From contig OY978526.1 of assembly GCA_963854835.1 (NCBI GenBank), positions 42,013,140-42,077,139 of the forward strand: DNA of 64,000 nt, read 5' to 3'. The position numbers and the translations under genes were made by a program. Below the pieces are notes generated by a model, which saw only the letters and a list, made by a program, of their open reading frames with translations, had not been told where the DNA came from and made no database searches. This DNA comes from Megamerina dolium (Eukaryota; Arthropoda; Insecta; Diptera; Megamerinidae). This document shows, piece by piece, positions 22,108-38,209 of this stretch. Every line of letters begins with the position of its first letter. Within the stretch, counting starts at the first letter, position 1.

Positions 22108-23763
22108 AAAAAATCTCCTTACAGTCGGCTGGGGCCGACCAAATTATACCCTGCATATGTAGAGATATATATAAAAAGTTTGCTCGTATATCCATCCTTT
22201 TCTTCCACTACTCTGTATAGGACCTACATTAAGAAGCAGGCGTACCTCAACAATTTTGGAGGATCAATTTCTGCCTATAATACTAAACTACATAGGTTGC
22301 AATGGGTTGACCTAGGCGTATTAATTAGTAAGTTATGGGTGTTTTAATGTTTAAGATAAATCCGAGACTTTGTACGGAAGCTATATAAAAAGTGGGCGTG
22401 ACGTATCTCTTTCTGGTATATCTAATTAATTTTTCAAAATCAATCCACACCTTAAATTTGGTTGTCCTAAGCTAAATGGTTTGTAAGTTATGGAGCTTGA
22501 AAGTTTTAGTTTAATTCCCTCGACTTTGTATGGGAGAGCTATGAAGGAGTGGGCGTGGCACACTGATTTTCTGCCAGATTATTTCCGACTACGATATTAA
22601 TCTAAGTGTCAACTATGGTTATTTTAGGCAGGAGATTGTCGAAGTTACAGCTGTTTAAATTTAAAAGAATTTCAGTTTTTTTGCATGGGGCCTGCAATGA
22701 ACAGTGGGCATGGCGCTCCCATTTCCTATGAGCCTAGTTGCTTGTACAATACTTATCCATACTTTAAATATCGTTGTCCTACGCTAAATGGTTTGTAAGT
22801 TATGGAGCTTAAAAGTTTTAGTTTAATTCCCTCGACTTTGTATGGGAGACCTATGAAGGAGTGGGCGTGGCGCACTGATTTTCTGCCAGATTATTACCGA
22901 ATACGATATTAATTTAAGTGTCAATTATGGTTATTCTAGACAGAAGATTGCCAAAGTTACAGCTGTTTCAATTTAAAATTTGTATGGGGCTACGATAAAC
23001 AGTGGGCGTGGTGCACCCATTTTCTGTGAGACTAGTTGCTCGTACAATACTAATTCACACCTTAAATCTCGTTATTCTACGCTGAATAGTTTGCAAGTTA
23101 TAACCGGTAACATTTTTTTTAATTTCCGCAACTTTGTATGGGAGACCCAAAAAGCAGTGGGCGTGGCACACTGATTTTCTGCCATATTATTTCCGACTAC
23201 CATGTTAATCTCAGTGTCAATTATGGTTATTCTGGACAGAAGATTGTAGAAGTTACAGTCAAGTCAATTTAAAAGAAGTACAGACACTTTGTATGAGAGC
23301 TACGCTAAAAAGTAGGCGTGGCTCAGCGACTTTTGGCAAGGTTATATAGTAGTATAATATAAGTCTATGTGCCAAATATTGTTGTCCCAAGTGATATATT
23401 ATGTGCGTTATAGCAAGTTAAAGATTTTGAAAATTTCGAGGTTAGTCGCTGTGAATGCTTGGTGTGGGCGTGGTTATTGACCGATCATGCCCAATATCAA
23501 TCCCCTCCGTACCATTGGATCATAGATTACTTATGCCAAATTTCATCGAAATAGCTCAATATTTACTCAAGTTATCGTGCGAACCAGCCAGGTGACAGAC
23601 AGACGGACGGACGGACGGACGGACGGACATCGTTAAATCGAAAATTTAATCGACGCTGATCACGAATATATATCTATGTCTATATCTCCGGAGATTCCTT
23701 CAAGTGGACACAAACATCTGACCGAAATGAATTACCATGCATATTGCATTATGCAGGGTATAA
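22108..23763 (-). mobile_element. Helentron/DINE-1-like element, copy B (n=2)
   Basis: It has the same hairpin, subterminal inverted repeats and (GGAC)n tract as copy A. The core is F-(XY)2-X-T1-T2, with GGGCGTGG-type boxes near 22391, 22549, 22706, 22861, 23003, 23157, 23313 and 23465. The left part differs from copy A and is nearly the same as copy E: it reads TCTTCCACTACT, then AAGAAGCAGGCGTACC, and carries an extra degenerate monomer. B and E therefore form one subfamily and A, C and D another. Confidence 0.85.
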
Positions 23764-23868
23764 TAAATACCAACCTAAATGGCAAAGTCATTATAATTTA
23801 TTGGCGACATACCGTTATAAATAGTTATTAATAATGCGACAACATGTTATATTTATTGTGCATAGTAC

Positions 23869-24236
23869 GTAGGTGCCGTAGCTCATTGGTTAGTGTGTTG
23901 GCCCCTGATCTGTAGGTTATGGATTCAATCCCCGGTTGAAGCTTTTAATATTGAAACGATTTTTTTCTTTCGAACGGTACCCATGGCACCCACGGTACCC
24001 AACGGTACCGGCAAGCAACTGGCAATTCTTCCGACAATAAATTTTTGCCATGGAAAATCTTCTAAAAGAACTCTGTGAAAAGCTCAGAATAGATCGCAAG
24101 AGTTTTGCCGTTCAGAACCGGCTAAAATAAGCAGGTCCCTTCTAATACTAACCAGAATTTAACAGGCACACCAGTAGTGGAGGAGAAGCTCTGCCAAAGA
24201 GTCCTTCTGGGCTTATAAGTGCAACGTATTAATTTT
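23869..24236 (+). mobile_element. tRNA-derived SINE, near-complete copy
   Basis: The head is tRNA-like: GGTGCCGTAGCTCATTGG fits polymerase III box A (TAGCTCATTGG) and GGATTCAATCC about 45 nt later fits box B. After the head comes the family body with CGGTACC repeats, GGCAATTCTTCCGACA, TTTTGCCATGG, CTTCTAAAAGAACTCTGTGA and a 3' part ending GGGCTTATAAGTGCAACG. It aligns along its length with the minus copy at 40964-41333. No functional tRNA cloverleaf can be drawn, so it is not annotated as a tRNA gene. No perfect terminal duplication was found. The small frames over it on both strands are not genes. Confidence 0.82.
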
Positions 24237-24239
24237 TTA

Positions 24240-27423
<3,184 letters not shown>

Positions 27424-27958
27424 TTGGTGTACAACTTAATTCGGTCCGTTTTCAAAAATGGTTGTGGCAGTCATTTGTGGTTGACATAAACAGCTGATTT
27501 TTACTTTGTTCGAAAGCTGTGGCATTTGTCAACCATAATTAGTTGCATTATATTGAGTTTTAAACAACATCATTATTTTTTATTGCATCGAAAAAGTCCG
27601 AATTTGTGTTAAATAAACAGCATTTGCGGGAAGCATGTATTACGCGGTGTATTAGGATCGGCTCCAACCGAACTCCAGACTTCTTACGACTACTACTTTT
27701 TTAGGACGATGGTACGTGACTTAGCTGAGCAGCACTTCCGATCTTTTGAAAAAGTCAAAAATTGGGCCGATTCGTGAATCACATCAAAAGATAGATCGGT
27801 TTTTCGAGATGGTATGCGAAAATTACCAGAAAGATGGGAGAAAGTGGCTAGCTATAGACAATACTTTCAATAATGAATAAATTCTTATTGCTTTTCAAAT
27901 AAATGCTTGAAAACAACAAACAACAACGAAGACGGACCAAATTAAGTTGTACACACAA
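27424..27958 (+). mobile_element. Internally deleted Mos1-like mariner (MITE-sized)
   Basis: It is flanked by TA on both sides (27422-27423, 27959-27960). The inverted repeats begin TTGGTGTACAACTTAATTCG on the left and TTGTGTGTACAACTTAATTT on the right complement. GGTGTACAA is also found in the Mos1 (mauritiana subfamily) terminus. The interior keeps a few transposase N-terminal codons near 27605-27640. It then jumps to the C-terminal end, where FRTMVRDLAEQHFRSFEK-like and RKLPERWEKV-like stretches are readable in shifting frames at 27700-27850. At 535 bp it has lost about 700 bp, including all catalytic residues. A source of transposase in trans would have been needed for any later movement. 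Confidence 0.85.
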
Positions 27959-28319
27959 TATGTCCGCACAAAGCTGTACAACACTTAATGTTGCAAAATA
28001 AAAACTATTTGAAGACCAGAGAAGACACTCAGGGAGTCGGAAGCGAAATTTAGAAAAACGGAAATTCTTTAGAGAAGCCTCTAAAATGTTCAAACAATAT
28101 ATCACGATGCGTTGGAGAGCTTGGGGTGTAAAAAAACCCTCGAATAATTTCTATGTTCCGGCATTGATGTATACAATAAAAATTGCTTACCTTTATGAGT
28201 ATATCCTAATAATGTTGATAATTTTTTTTTCTCTTGTGAGCATACTTAGTCAACGAGAAGTTATTGTATATTTTCATTCATTCATTCAAAAGATGAACTA
28301 TTCAGTTACTATATGTTAG

Positions 28320-28835
28320 ACCATCCACAACGAAATTCTTCAGACACCATTACATACACAAAACCTTACTGTTTGGTGCGGCTTACGGGCTGGTGGAATC
28401 ATTAGCGCTATATATGATACATCGGATTTAACAATTGCTTTATTGGAGGAAACATTTGACGACAACATAATCTCTTGAAATGCACATGTGAACTATCCTT
28501 CAAGATCTTGCGATTTAACGCCTCTGGACTATTTTTTGTGGGGATATATGAAAGGGCTAGTTTATGCTAATAAACCAGCAGCTTTGGATGAGTTGCTAGC
28601 CAACATTGAGCGAAATATTGCCGAGATTTGGCACCGATTTCTTGAAAATGTAACCAAAAATTGGGTTTCCAGATTATGCCACATTCGAGCCAACCGCGGC
28701 GGTCATATGCCCGAAATCATATACAAATGCTAATTGTATAAATTTATCCTTTCAATGAAGCCAATTTTTAGTTCAGAATATTACATTTCGTATTGTTTGT
28801 TTCGAATTTGAAAGTGCTTCACTCTAAAAAACACC
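28320..28835 (+). mobile_element. DD41D-type mariner relic, 3' part
   Basis: The readable frame has QNLTVWCGLRAGGII at about 28357-28400, then a deletion. The C-terminal 81 codons follow at 28488-28733, with PSRSCDLTPLDYFLWGYMKG and ending RANRGGHMPEIIYKC. The PLDYFLWG aspartate is the third catalytic position of this lineage. The style matches the element at 55021. The segment with the second catalytic aspartate has been lost. The right end is probably AAAAAACACC at 28826-28835. The left end was not found. Confidence 0.78.
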
Positions 28836-30767
28836 TTATAGTAGCATTTAATGTTTATCGTTTATCCTTTATTGTTACGAAAATGCATTCCATAATAACA
28901 ATGAACGATAAATAGCAATCATTGCATGCATTCCATAGAACAACAACGACATGCAATAATAGTACGTACTTTATTTGGAAGCAATTTTGCATCGGAATTA
29001 TATATGTTCATATATCAGCAATATGATGTAATGTATACATATGTGTGTGTGTGTGTGTGGTTAACTTAATACGAATATGAATTGCATTCATATGCAATCA
29101 TACAAAAGAATTTGTGGTATATCATATAACAAGTAAACGAGAAGCACTCAAAGCAGTTAAAGAATTTTATATATATACTATACATACATATATACATACT
29201 TACGTCGATGGTCATTTACATATTATTGTATTCATATATGCAGTGGTTCTCAGAAATGTTCAAACAATTTCATTGTCTTGACTTAAAAAAAAAAAAATTA
29301 CAAAAAGTCTATCGTTTTTTGTATGATGGACAAATGATTTCTAAAAGCGAGATAGTCGCTAATCTACATATGAAGATGTATTTATATTCACATATCTGCT
29401 GCTGAACAAACAAAAGGTTATCCTTTTAGCAAATTCGACACCGTTAAATACACATATGTACCCAGCACTAATATAAGTACATATGAAATTTACTATATAA
29501 ACACTGTTATTGTACTTTATGTTGCTCGTTTATTCCATCAGCACATTTTGGCAGTCCTGTAGTTAGTGCATGAAAATTGTAAAGTTAATATTAGTGTTGA
29601 TCAAGCCCACACATGTTCATCATTGTACTTTTGGTATATTTTCTTTCTTTTCCAGGGCAAAATGTCAAGTATGTACCATAAGTCTTTCCCTCTCACATTT
29701 ATGGATGAGTTGTAGGCACTGTTGTGATTTCTTTTTTCTTTTTGCAATCCTTTGTTACTGTCCTGGTTTAGTTTTTGTTAACAATACACGCACTGAACAC
29801 ACCCAGATGGTATTTCATTGATATGCATGTAAACACACACACACACACAAGATATACTTATGTCCTGTTATGGAAATAAGTTGTTTGTTTGGATATGTTA
29901 GAGAGATTCAAAATAACATCACCACCACCACCAATAGCAGCAGTAACAACAACAGCAATAACAATGAATATACGCAGGACACTTCCAAGTGTCGGAAATG
30001 TGTACATTCGTATGTATGAACGTACCCGTTTATACATGCACACGCACTAATTCGTATACACATAGACATATGGCTATGTCAAAGCAATTAGTAGCAAATC
30101 GTATTTAGTTATTGCTATTTTCTGTATACGAATACTATGCATCATCACAAAGGGTTTTCAAGTTAGAGCTTCCCTTACAGTTAAAGTGACAAAGATATTT
30201 TAACATCGCTTGTCACTAACCTTATTCATATATATTTTTTTCCATTTTATTATAAAATGGCAATCGGGTAATTCTCTGTAATTAATTAATGCCATCTTCC
30301 TCCTACTTCTTCAAGTTATGTGAAATTACATTAAATCAATAAATAAGTTTCCTTACAAATTGAAGAGGCTATCCGTTTGCCCGGATGCAATTTACGCAAA
30401 TAAGCATCCTTGTCGTTTTGTTAAAAAATAACACACCGCTTATACATATATAAGTAATATTATCAGAAAAGAAAAGTATATTACTTTAATGTTGCATATG
30501 TTAAATGTACATATGCAAAACTTTGAAAACAATTAGCAGAGTTTGTAGCACATTTGCACTTTTGAACTAGTTTTATAACTATTTTATACTATTACGCTTA
30601 TGTATTTACCTCTACAACTAATATAAGTTGTTTTTCTTGAAATGAACAATGGAGAGCTAATTATAGTGTATGATTACTCTACACTTATACAAATTCATAT
30701 TTAAATTCATTTTGCATAAAGTTTTAACAATATATTCCAAATATATAATATGCAGTTCAAGTACACG
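28836..30767. other. AT-rich intergenic DNA with microsatellites
   Basis: A (GT)n run occupies 29042-29059. A CA run lies at 29834-29848 and a CAC/CAA-rich stretch at 29920-29960. An imperfect stem (TTTATCGTT.../...AACGATAAA) lies around 28856-28914. No gene is recognised. Confidence 0.4.
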
Positions 30768-30915
30768 CACCAGGAATAGGAAGGCCCAATCACCGGTGGA
30801 AAGAACAACTACTGTACTGAGCCTGTAAGCGCTTGGAATTTCTAATTTGTGGCAGCTACCAAAAACAGATATGGTTGGCGAAGCATACTAAATTCGACAT
30901 AAATTGATTTTCGGT
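30768..30915 (+). mobile_element. RTE-like LINE relic, extreme 3' end
   Basis: It aligns with 49261-49415 of the full-length copy: GGAATAGGAAGGCC, CCGGTGGAAAGAAC, GCGCTTGGAATTTCTAA-like, the GCATACTAAATTCG stop region and GATTTTCGGTT after it. It has decayed, and the TAAG tail and target duplication are no longer visible. Confidence 0.72.
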
Positions 30916-31200
30916 TTCGAAATACAAATCTCTACTATTCGGAAAATATGGCTGTGCCCGAAAAGAGAAGTGAAATTTTCATTTACATTTGTATGCAATT
31001 GGGTTAAATATTTTCTCATAGGGCAATCTGTTAGAAAATAATATTATTTTAATGTTATGCTAGGATATTGTGCAGTATTCCAGGGCATTGGTTATTTTTG
31101 CTCATTTCTCCAAAAATTCGGCTTACATGTTTCCAACGAAGTTCAGATGAAAAATAGTAAAGTTAGATTATTCTGACTGCCCTCGGAAGAACACACTTAG

Positions 31201-31410
31201 ACCAAAAATACCCATTATGGCATCACCGACCTTCTCTGCTAGTACTCTTGTTCGTGTTAAATTTGAACAGTATTAGAAGGTACCTACATATATTAGTCGT
31301 TTCTGAAAGGCAGAACTTTTGTGACATCATTTCTTCTGAGATTTGTTACAGAGCGATTGAACCCACAATCTACGGATCAGAAGGCCAATTCACTAATCAC
31401 TAATTTTTTA
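31201..31410 (-). mobile_element. SINE copy with internal deletion
   Basis: Read on the minus strand it has a decayed tRNA-like head, TTAGTGATTAGTG...GGTTCAATCGC (box B), near 31405-31350. It then passes directly to the family body (ACAAATCTCAGAAG, TTCTGCCTTTCAGAAACG, CTTCTAATACTG). The middle of the family sequence is missing. Confidence 0.68.
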
Positions 31411-33251
31411 TGAAAGTGAAATAATAAAAATATCTGATTTGCAAACCCTTCTAAGAATTTCAAAGTCACTCATATTTACGAACGATAATATTTTCCACCC
31501 AAATTTCTATTTTTAGAGTGTAAAACGACCGCTTTATGACAAATATTTTGAACATCAAGATAAAGTAAACTAAGCGATTTAAATTATTTATAAGTACCAC
31601 AGAGCTTCGATGCCATATAAACAGTGGTTTGATTTTTATAAATGTTCATTTATATAGTAATTTGAGATTTTCCAGCTCGAAATTGTTAACATGATTTTTC
31701 TGTACATTAAACTTTTTTCAATTTATTTTTTATTTTTATTTTAATTTTTTTATTCATATATTAAAATTTTTTCAACAATGCCGTTTTTTGATGATCTCTT
31801 AATACAATCATAAATATAAAGTTTCAAGCAAGCTGCAGCAATCGTAGTAACCAAATATAAGATGTATATTTGAAAGTAATTTTTCAAATTGTTTGCAAGG
31901 AGTGAAAGAGTTAGTACTATTTGCTTTTCTGACTGTTCTGTTTTCTGTTTGTATACGAGTAATGACATCTAGCAGCATCTTTATTCAATTATTTTTCCAA
32001 GACCATAGCTACATGAATACATAAAAATTGTTATTTTAACTGGTTTCATTATATTCACTCTATAATTTTTCAAATAACATTGCAATTTTAAAGATTCTTT
32101 CGATTTCTATCCACTGACAATGCATTATGGGTAGTGTAGGCAGTACGGGTAGCAATATTTTCGAAATGCGCTATACTAAGTATTGCTATACTCGTTAGTG
32201 AGAGAGAAACAGAAAAGAAATGAAACAGTGATCCTAAGTTAAATTTAGCAATTTTCTATAGGGACATTCATACAATTAATTTGCAAAGATTGTGTGCATA
32301 TAAATATAGTATGTTCTACTTACATATTTGAGCTGCATAGTTACAGCAAGTAAAGTTTTTATTACTTGCAGGTACCGCTGTTATTATATATCGTTACTAC
32401 TAGAAAGTTCTTAAGCATGAACACAAATTAATATTTTACATTGCAAACATACATACTTATGTTTATTATAATATTTACTACATATATGTACATATGTACT
32501 ACTTAGTACAATATATAATACGTACCTACTATCAAGATGGAAATTTGAACATTTTGGAGATTTACTTTGCAGAAGGTGTATTAAGCAATGGAAAGTGAAT
32601 GCAAAAAATATCAGATGGCGTGTGTATAAATTAATTTGCTGTCAAGTGCCAAATGTGTTGGGAAACATTTTTAATGAAATTAAAACTGATTTCAGGTTGA
32701 ACACATACGCACACACATACACATGTACAAATACAATATATTTAAAAAATCGTTCATGCAACTGTTTGCAATAACACGCGAAAAAATGTGCTCATATAAT
32801 TTACGCAAAATTAATGAAATTTTTAATGTGCGTGTGCTGTGAGCATGAAATGAGTAGCGGAAGTTTGCATATTTACGCGCAATTGCATGATTACCATTAA
32901 TGTTCACTCCCAAGTAACATATATTTGCATTGAAAGAAGAAAGGGGAAAAGTTGTATCATATTTAGAATGTATTCAATTAATTCAAATAAGTTTTAAAAT
33001 GCCAGTACACTAATGTGCCAGATAAATATGGAAAACAAACGTTCTTCCCATGGGAGTATAATTTTATTTTGATCCTTAACTCACTCTATTCGGGCTATCT
33101 CAGAATACTCGTGGGTGATTTTAAGAAATACGTGAAGGAAAAATATATTTATTTCACTAATCCGATATTTATATCAGTTATGTCTGAAATATGCATTATC
33201 TGGGCAATCTTTTAATATCAATTTGTTCATTGCCACGTGCTGAATTTTGCA
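31411..33251. other. AT-rich intergenic DNA
   Basis: No recognisable gene or repeat is visible apart from short T-rich and CA-rich runs. Confidence 0.4.
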
Positions 33252-33352
33252 CAGCATTACAAGGGGCCTACTCTTTGCGACAACACCTTTTCAGAGCTCT
33301 TTTAGAGGCATTTTCGTGGCAAAGCTCAAGAAAAATCTATTCGATATTAAAG
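33252..33352 (-). mobile_element. SINE fragment
   Basis: A rearranged piece of the SINE body in reverse. CAGAGCTCTTTTAGAGGCAT is the complement of the block in the copy at 9415, and ATTCGATATTAAAGG corresponds to ATCGATATTAAATT of the copy at 40964. The tRNA head is absent. Confidence 0.6.
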
Positions 33353-35670
33353 GTGTGCTTTAGCCTTGTACATTCAAGAAATCATAATAAAATAAGAATT
33401 TGTAAATTTATTCTTCCGAAAGTCAACTTTATTTGGCAGTTAGTTAATTTTACTGCTCGATCTGTATATACTCTTCCTTCTGTTCATTTATCATTACATA
33501 TCTATAGTTCATACAAATACACATACTGTCATGGTTTCTTCGTTTAACGTTTGCTTTTTGTACTATATCCGACAATTTTTGTTTAACTTTGCTCAATCAT
33601 GCATTTCATTTTATATGTACTTGCTCGCACACATACTATTTATTTAATGCTTCATCTATTGTACATATAGTTGTAATGTTAAAACAAACATTTCACTTAC
33701 TCGAAATTTTGACGTAGTATGGGATGCTTTTATGAAAAATACAATTTGTAAATGTTGGCTTTTCAGAAGCACAACACTTCTCATTGCAATTGAATGTGTT
33801 GCAACGTGAACTACTACAATAGCTGTGTCATGGTGAAAATACAACTCCATTCTATTTTTCTTGTCTTATTTCTATTCTAACTGAACGAAAATTGAAATGA
33901 CAAAGCCACCGGTTGCAATCTACTTTAAGCAAAAAATGAATATTTTATTAAAAACTGCATTAGGTAAAAATGTTGGTATAACTTATAAAAATGTTTGGGT
34001 AGTAGTTTTATAAAATTTGTATTAATATTACATTTTTTGCTCTATTTGGCAGATTCGCATCATAAAGATCTAGTAAAAGTAAATTTGGCTTAGAGACTAT
34101 TTCCCTTTTATCGAAGCTCTGACAGAGTCGTCTTCATACTCAATTTAAAGATGTCCGTCTTGTGTGTGTGTGTGTGTGACAGAATATTTTGTACATCAGT
34201 CCATGTTTCATTGTTTAAGGGATAACTAAGTATTTAAATCACTGACTCCAACATCCTTCTTAAAATTACTGTGTATTTAAGTTTCTGATACAAATTTTTG
34301 AGTATGTTTTAAAAGGCCAACCAAGGCCGAGTAAAAGCATTTTTTCGTGATTTTTGTTATTCTTCTTGCTTTCAGCACATTGAACAACATTTTTTTTAAT
34401 ATTAATACTATAAGACTTCATAAAAGTAAATTTTACTTTGTATAAAAATAGAGGGGAAAAAGTGAGACAAGAAACTTTTTGAAGAAATTTTAAAAAATAG
34501 TTAGTCATTTCATAAGTTCATACACATTGTGCCACAGTCGACTGATTAAAGCTTAAAATATTGAATAACTTATGTCTAAAAATACAAAAATTAATGGCAA
34601 GAATACAGAAAAAAAATATGTCGACACAAAAGCCACTCATCAATCAAATAAGAGATTCTCTCAACCCAAAAAACTTCATTACCATATATTATCAATGACT
34701 ATATCTTCTTCTTAACTTGTTGTTAACTGGCTGCCTCATTGGTTGCACGATTAGATTTTGTTATTTATATATTTGGATAACATTTACACTATTAAGTATT
34801 TCAGATCATACATACATTAGGTCGTATCTCAAAAATAAAGTTAAATACAATATGTTTGATTTGATTTGAGATGATCAGAGATGAAATAAGATTTTTCTAA
34901 AATATTCTGCTTTGTTTGATGGCTAATTTTTGGATGTAATATATCGAAGTAATGTTATCAATTAGAGCTACATCTTGACTCTAAAAGTTATTTTCCAATG
35001 ACGTAAAATACAATTACCACAATAAGATGCTTCTGGAAATTTAATTAATTTAAATTTAAATTCCGAAAATGTTCACATCTTTCCTATAAAGTGATCACGT
35101 ATTTATATACATGAACAACAAAATTAGTAAAATGCTAAATACAAATTCTATGCGATATATTGTGAATGAAAACAATAATTTTTAAATCGGACATCAGATA
35201 AAACAGTTTAAAACAATTATTATGTATTTATTTTTGCTCCGTAGACACAGCTTAATACACATATATGAGTTTATCATTTATCGAAGTGGCTATTATTGCT
35301 ATTGTTAAACCAACAACTTTTACATATTCTCAAGGAAAGTTCGGAATAATAAATTCAGTAATATGTCATATTATACATTAATGTGTAATATTTCTCACGA
35401 ACGTAAAAAGTCTCTTTTAATTCTACACATGATTGAAAAGTTGAGAAACCTTTTGCCATAATTCATATATTTTATTCAAATGCTCATTTATGAGCGGATA
35501 GAAAACAAACAAAAAATTCTCATTTATGAACAAATTGAAAACAAAAATTTTATCATTCTTATTTGAATATTTAAAAGTTTTCCATTGATCATAAACGAAC
35601 TATTTAATATTTTCTATTGTGTTAATAATTGAACGGTGCGTGACGAAATCACTTTATAAAATGCAATTTG
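33353..35670. other. AT-rich intergenic DNA
   Basis: A (GT)n run occupies 34161-34178. A partial direct repeat, CTCATTTATGA, occurs near 35480 and 35519. No gene is supported. Confidence 0.4.
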
Positions 35671-37255
35671 AAAAAATCTCCTTACAGTCGGCTGGGGCCG
35701 ACCAAACTATACCCTGCATATGTAGATTTATATATAAAAAGTTTACTCGAATATCCAACTTTTCTTTTATTTCCACTTTTCGAGAAACAATTTTTGCATA
35801 TACTACTAATTTACACCCGAAATATGGTTGACTTTGACGAAATAAAAGGATTTTAAGATAATTCCGAGGCTTAGTATGGGAGCTATATAAAAAGTGGGCG
35901 TGGCTTATCACTTTCTAGTAAATCCAATTAATTTTTCAATGTTAATCCACACCTTAAATTTGGTGTCCTACGTTGAATAGTTTCTAAGTTATGGTGGTTA
36001 ACATTTTTGTTTAATTTCCTCAACTTTGTATGGGAGCCCCAATAAGAAGTGGGCGTGGTACGCTGATTTTTCGCCAGATTATTTCCGACTACGATATTAA
36101 TTTAAGTGTCAATTATGGTTATTGTAGACATAAGATTGCCGAAGTTACAGCTGTTTCAATTTAAAATTTGTATGGGGGCTACGATAAACACTGGGCGTGG
36201 TGCGCCCATTTTCTGTGAGCCTAGTTGCTCGTACAATACTAATCCATACCATAAGTCTCGTTGTCCTAGGCTAAATGGTTTGTAAGGTATGGAGCTTAAA
36301 ATTTTAGTTTAATTCACTCGACTTTGTATGGGAGACCCATGAAGGAGTGAGCGTGGCACACTGATTTTCTGCCAGATTTTTGCCGACTACGATATTAATT
36401 TAAGTGTCAATTGTGGTTATTCTAGACAGAAGATTGCCGAAGTTACAGCTGTTTCAATTTAAAATTTGTATGGGGGCTACGATAAAAAGTGGACGTGGTG
36501 CGCCCATTTTCTGTGAGCCTAGTTGCTCGTACAATACTAATTCATACCTTAAATCTCGTTATTCTACGCTGAATAGTTTGCAATTTATAACCGGTAACAT
36601 TTTTTTTAATTTCCGCAACTTTGTATGGGAGACCCAAAAAGGAGTGGGCGTGGCACATTGATTTTCTGCCATATTATTTCTGACTGCCGTGTTAATCTAA
36701 GTGTCAATTATGGTTATTCTAGACAGAAGATTGTAGAAGTTACAGCAGTTTCAATTTAAAAGAAGTACAGACACTTTGTATGGGAGCTACGCTAGAAAGT
36801 AGGCGTGGCTCACCCACTTTTGGCGAGGTTATATAGTAGTATAATATAACTCTATGTGCAAAATATTGTTGTCCCAAGTGGTATATTGTGTGAGTTATAG
36901 CAAGTTAAAGATTTTGAAAATTTCGAGGTTAGTCGCTTTGAATGCTTGGTGTGGGCGTGGCTATAGACCGATCATGCCCAATATCAATCCCCTCCGTACC
37001 CTTGGATCATAGATTACTTATGCCAAATTTCATCGAAATAGCTCAATATTTACTCAAGTTATCGTGCGAACCAGCCAGGTGACAGACAGACGGACGGACG
37101 GACGGACGGACGGACGGACATCGTTAAATCGAAAATTTAATCGACGCTGATCACGAATATATATCCATGTCTATATCTCCGGAGATTCCTTCAAGTGGAC
37201 ACAAACATCTGACCGAAATGAATATACCATGCATATTGCATTATGCAGGGTATAA
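35671..37255 (-). mobile_element. Helentron/DINE-1-like element, copy C (n=2)
   Basis: The left 200 bp are almost identical to copy A, so A and C are close relatives, but C has one ~300-bp dimer fewer. Boxes lie near 35897, 36050, 36190, 36349, 36490, 36645, 36802 and 36952, in the order F-(XY)2-X-T1-T2. Hairpin, TATACCCTGCATA/TATGCAGGGTATA ends and the (GGAC)n tract at about 37090-37120 are intact. Confidence 0.85.
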
Positions 37256-38209
37256 AAAAGAAAATTGATGGAATTAAAATATATATAAAGCTAAAATTAC
37301 ATATTAAGACGAGGAAGAAAATGAAGCTTAGTTTCACAACTATTGAGTGCACTACGTTGCTCTAGGATCGGAAGTTGTCCTCTGAAATTTACTCCCGGAG
37401 GAGTTAAATGTATAATCAATTCCCATTTAATAAATTTATTCAATATTTCCCGAAAATACTTATTCTTTATTTCCACCCATGAAGGTGGCTCTCCTACAAA
37501 GTTTAAATGTTTATAAATTATAGTCTTAGGATTTTAAGACTACTGCTCAAGGCGTATATGACTCCATTATTTTTTTATCATAATATTTTCCGCAAACCCC
37601 TATTTCCATTCCTTAAGAAGCTCCCATACACAAATTACTTGAAAATATGACCTTTCGATATTTTTGCAAATCAATTTCACACTATATTGGTACTCCTCAG
37701 TCCTTACTCCTTAGGTCTGAGATACAAAATGAACGCAGAAATACCTGAAAATATACAAATACCCAGAGGAGTGGCCTTGTGAAGAATCGAATGTACAGCC
37801 GACAGCCATTCACTTTTTTCACAACATTTTTTCTGAACATGTTACTTTACCCACCTGCTTCTCTTACATCTATAAGAAATATTTCTCTGTCAAAAGGCAG
37901 TAACCGCTCAAGTCAAATTTATGTATTGTATAGGAGTGCTCAATCAGTTGGTCGAGTTTCAAAATTTTGATGATATCAGCAGCATTGGTATAATCTGAGG
38001 AATTACTTACTAAATATTAAAAATTGTAAATTGGGTTCTTTCTTCCTCAAAAGAAATGAGCTTAAATGAATATCAATTCTTTTGTTTTTCATGATTTGAT
38101 TTATTAAAATTAAAAAATTCCTTGCAATCTGCAATCTGTTATTCTTAACATTCAGCTATAGATATATAACTTAGAAACATTTTCTTTGAATTTGCGTTCA
38201 TTTATGGAA
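37256..38209. other. AT-rich intergenic DNA
   Basis: No gene or repeat is recognised. Confidence 0.35.

Noticed and set aside
22093..23174. Open frames inside the Helentron-like copies (also 4805-5041, 36404-36661, 57896-58264)
   Set aside because: They recur at the same place in several copies because the DNA repeat is shared, differ by stops and shifts, and show no protein-level conservation.
23893..24099. Possible tRNA gene or short proteins in the SINE
   Set aside because: Box A and box B are present, but the D and anticodon arms do not pair and the segment is one copy of a dispersed family with a long body; it is a SINE head.
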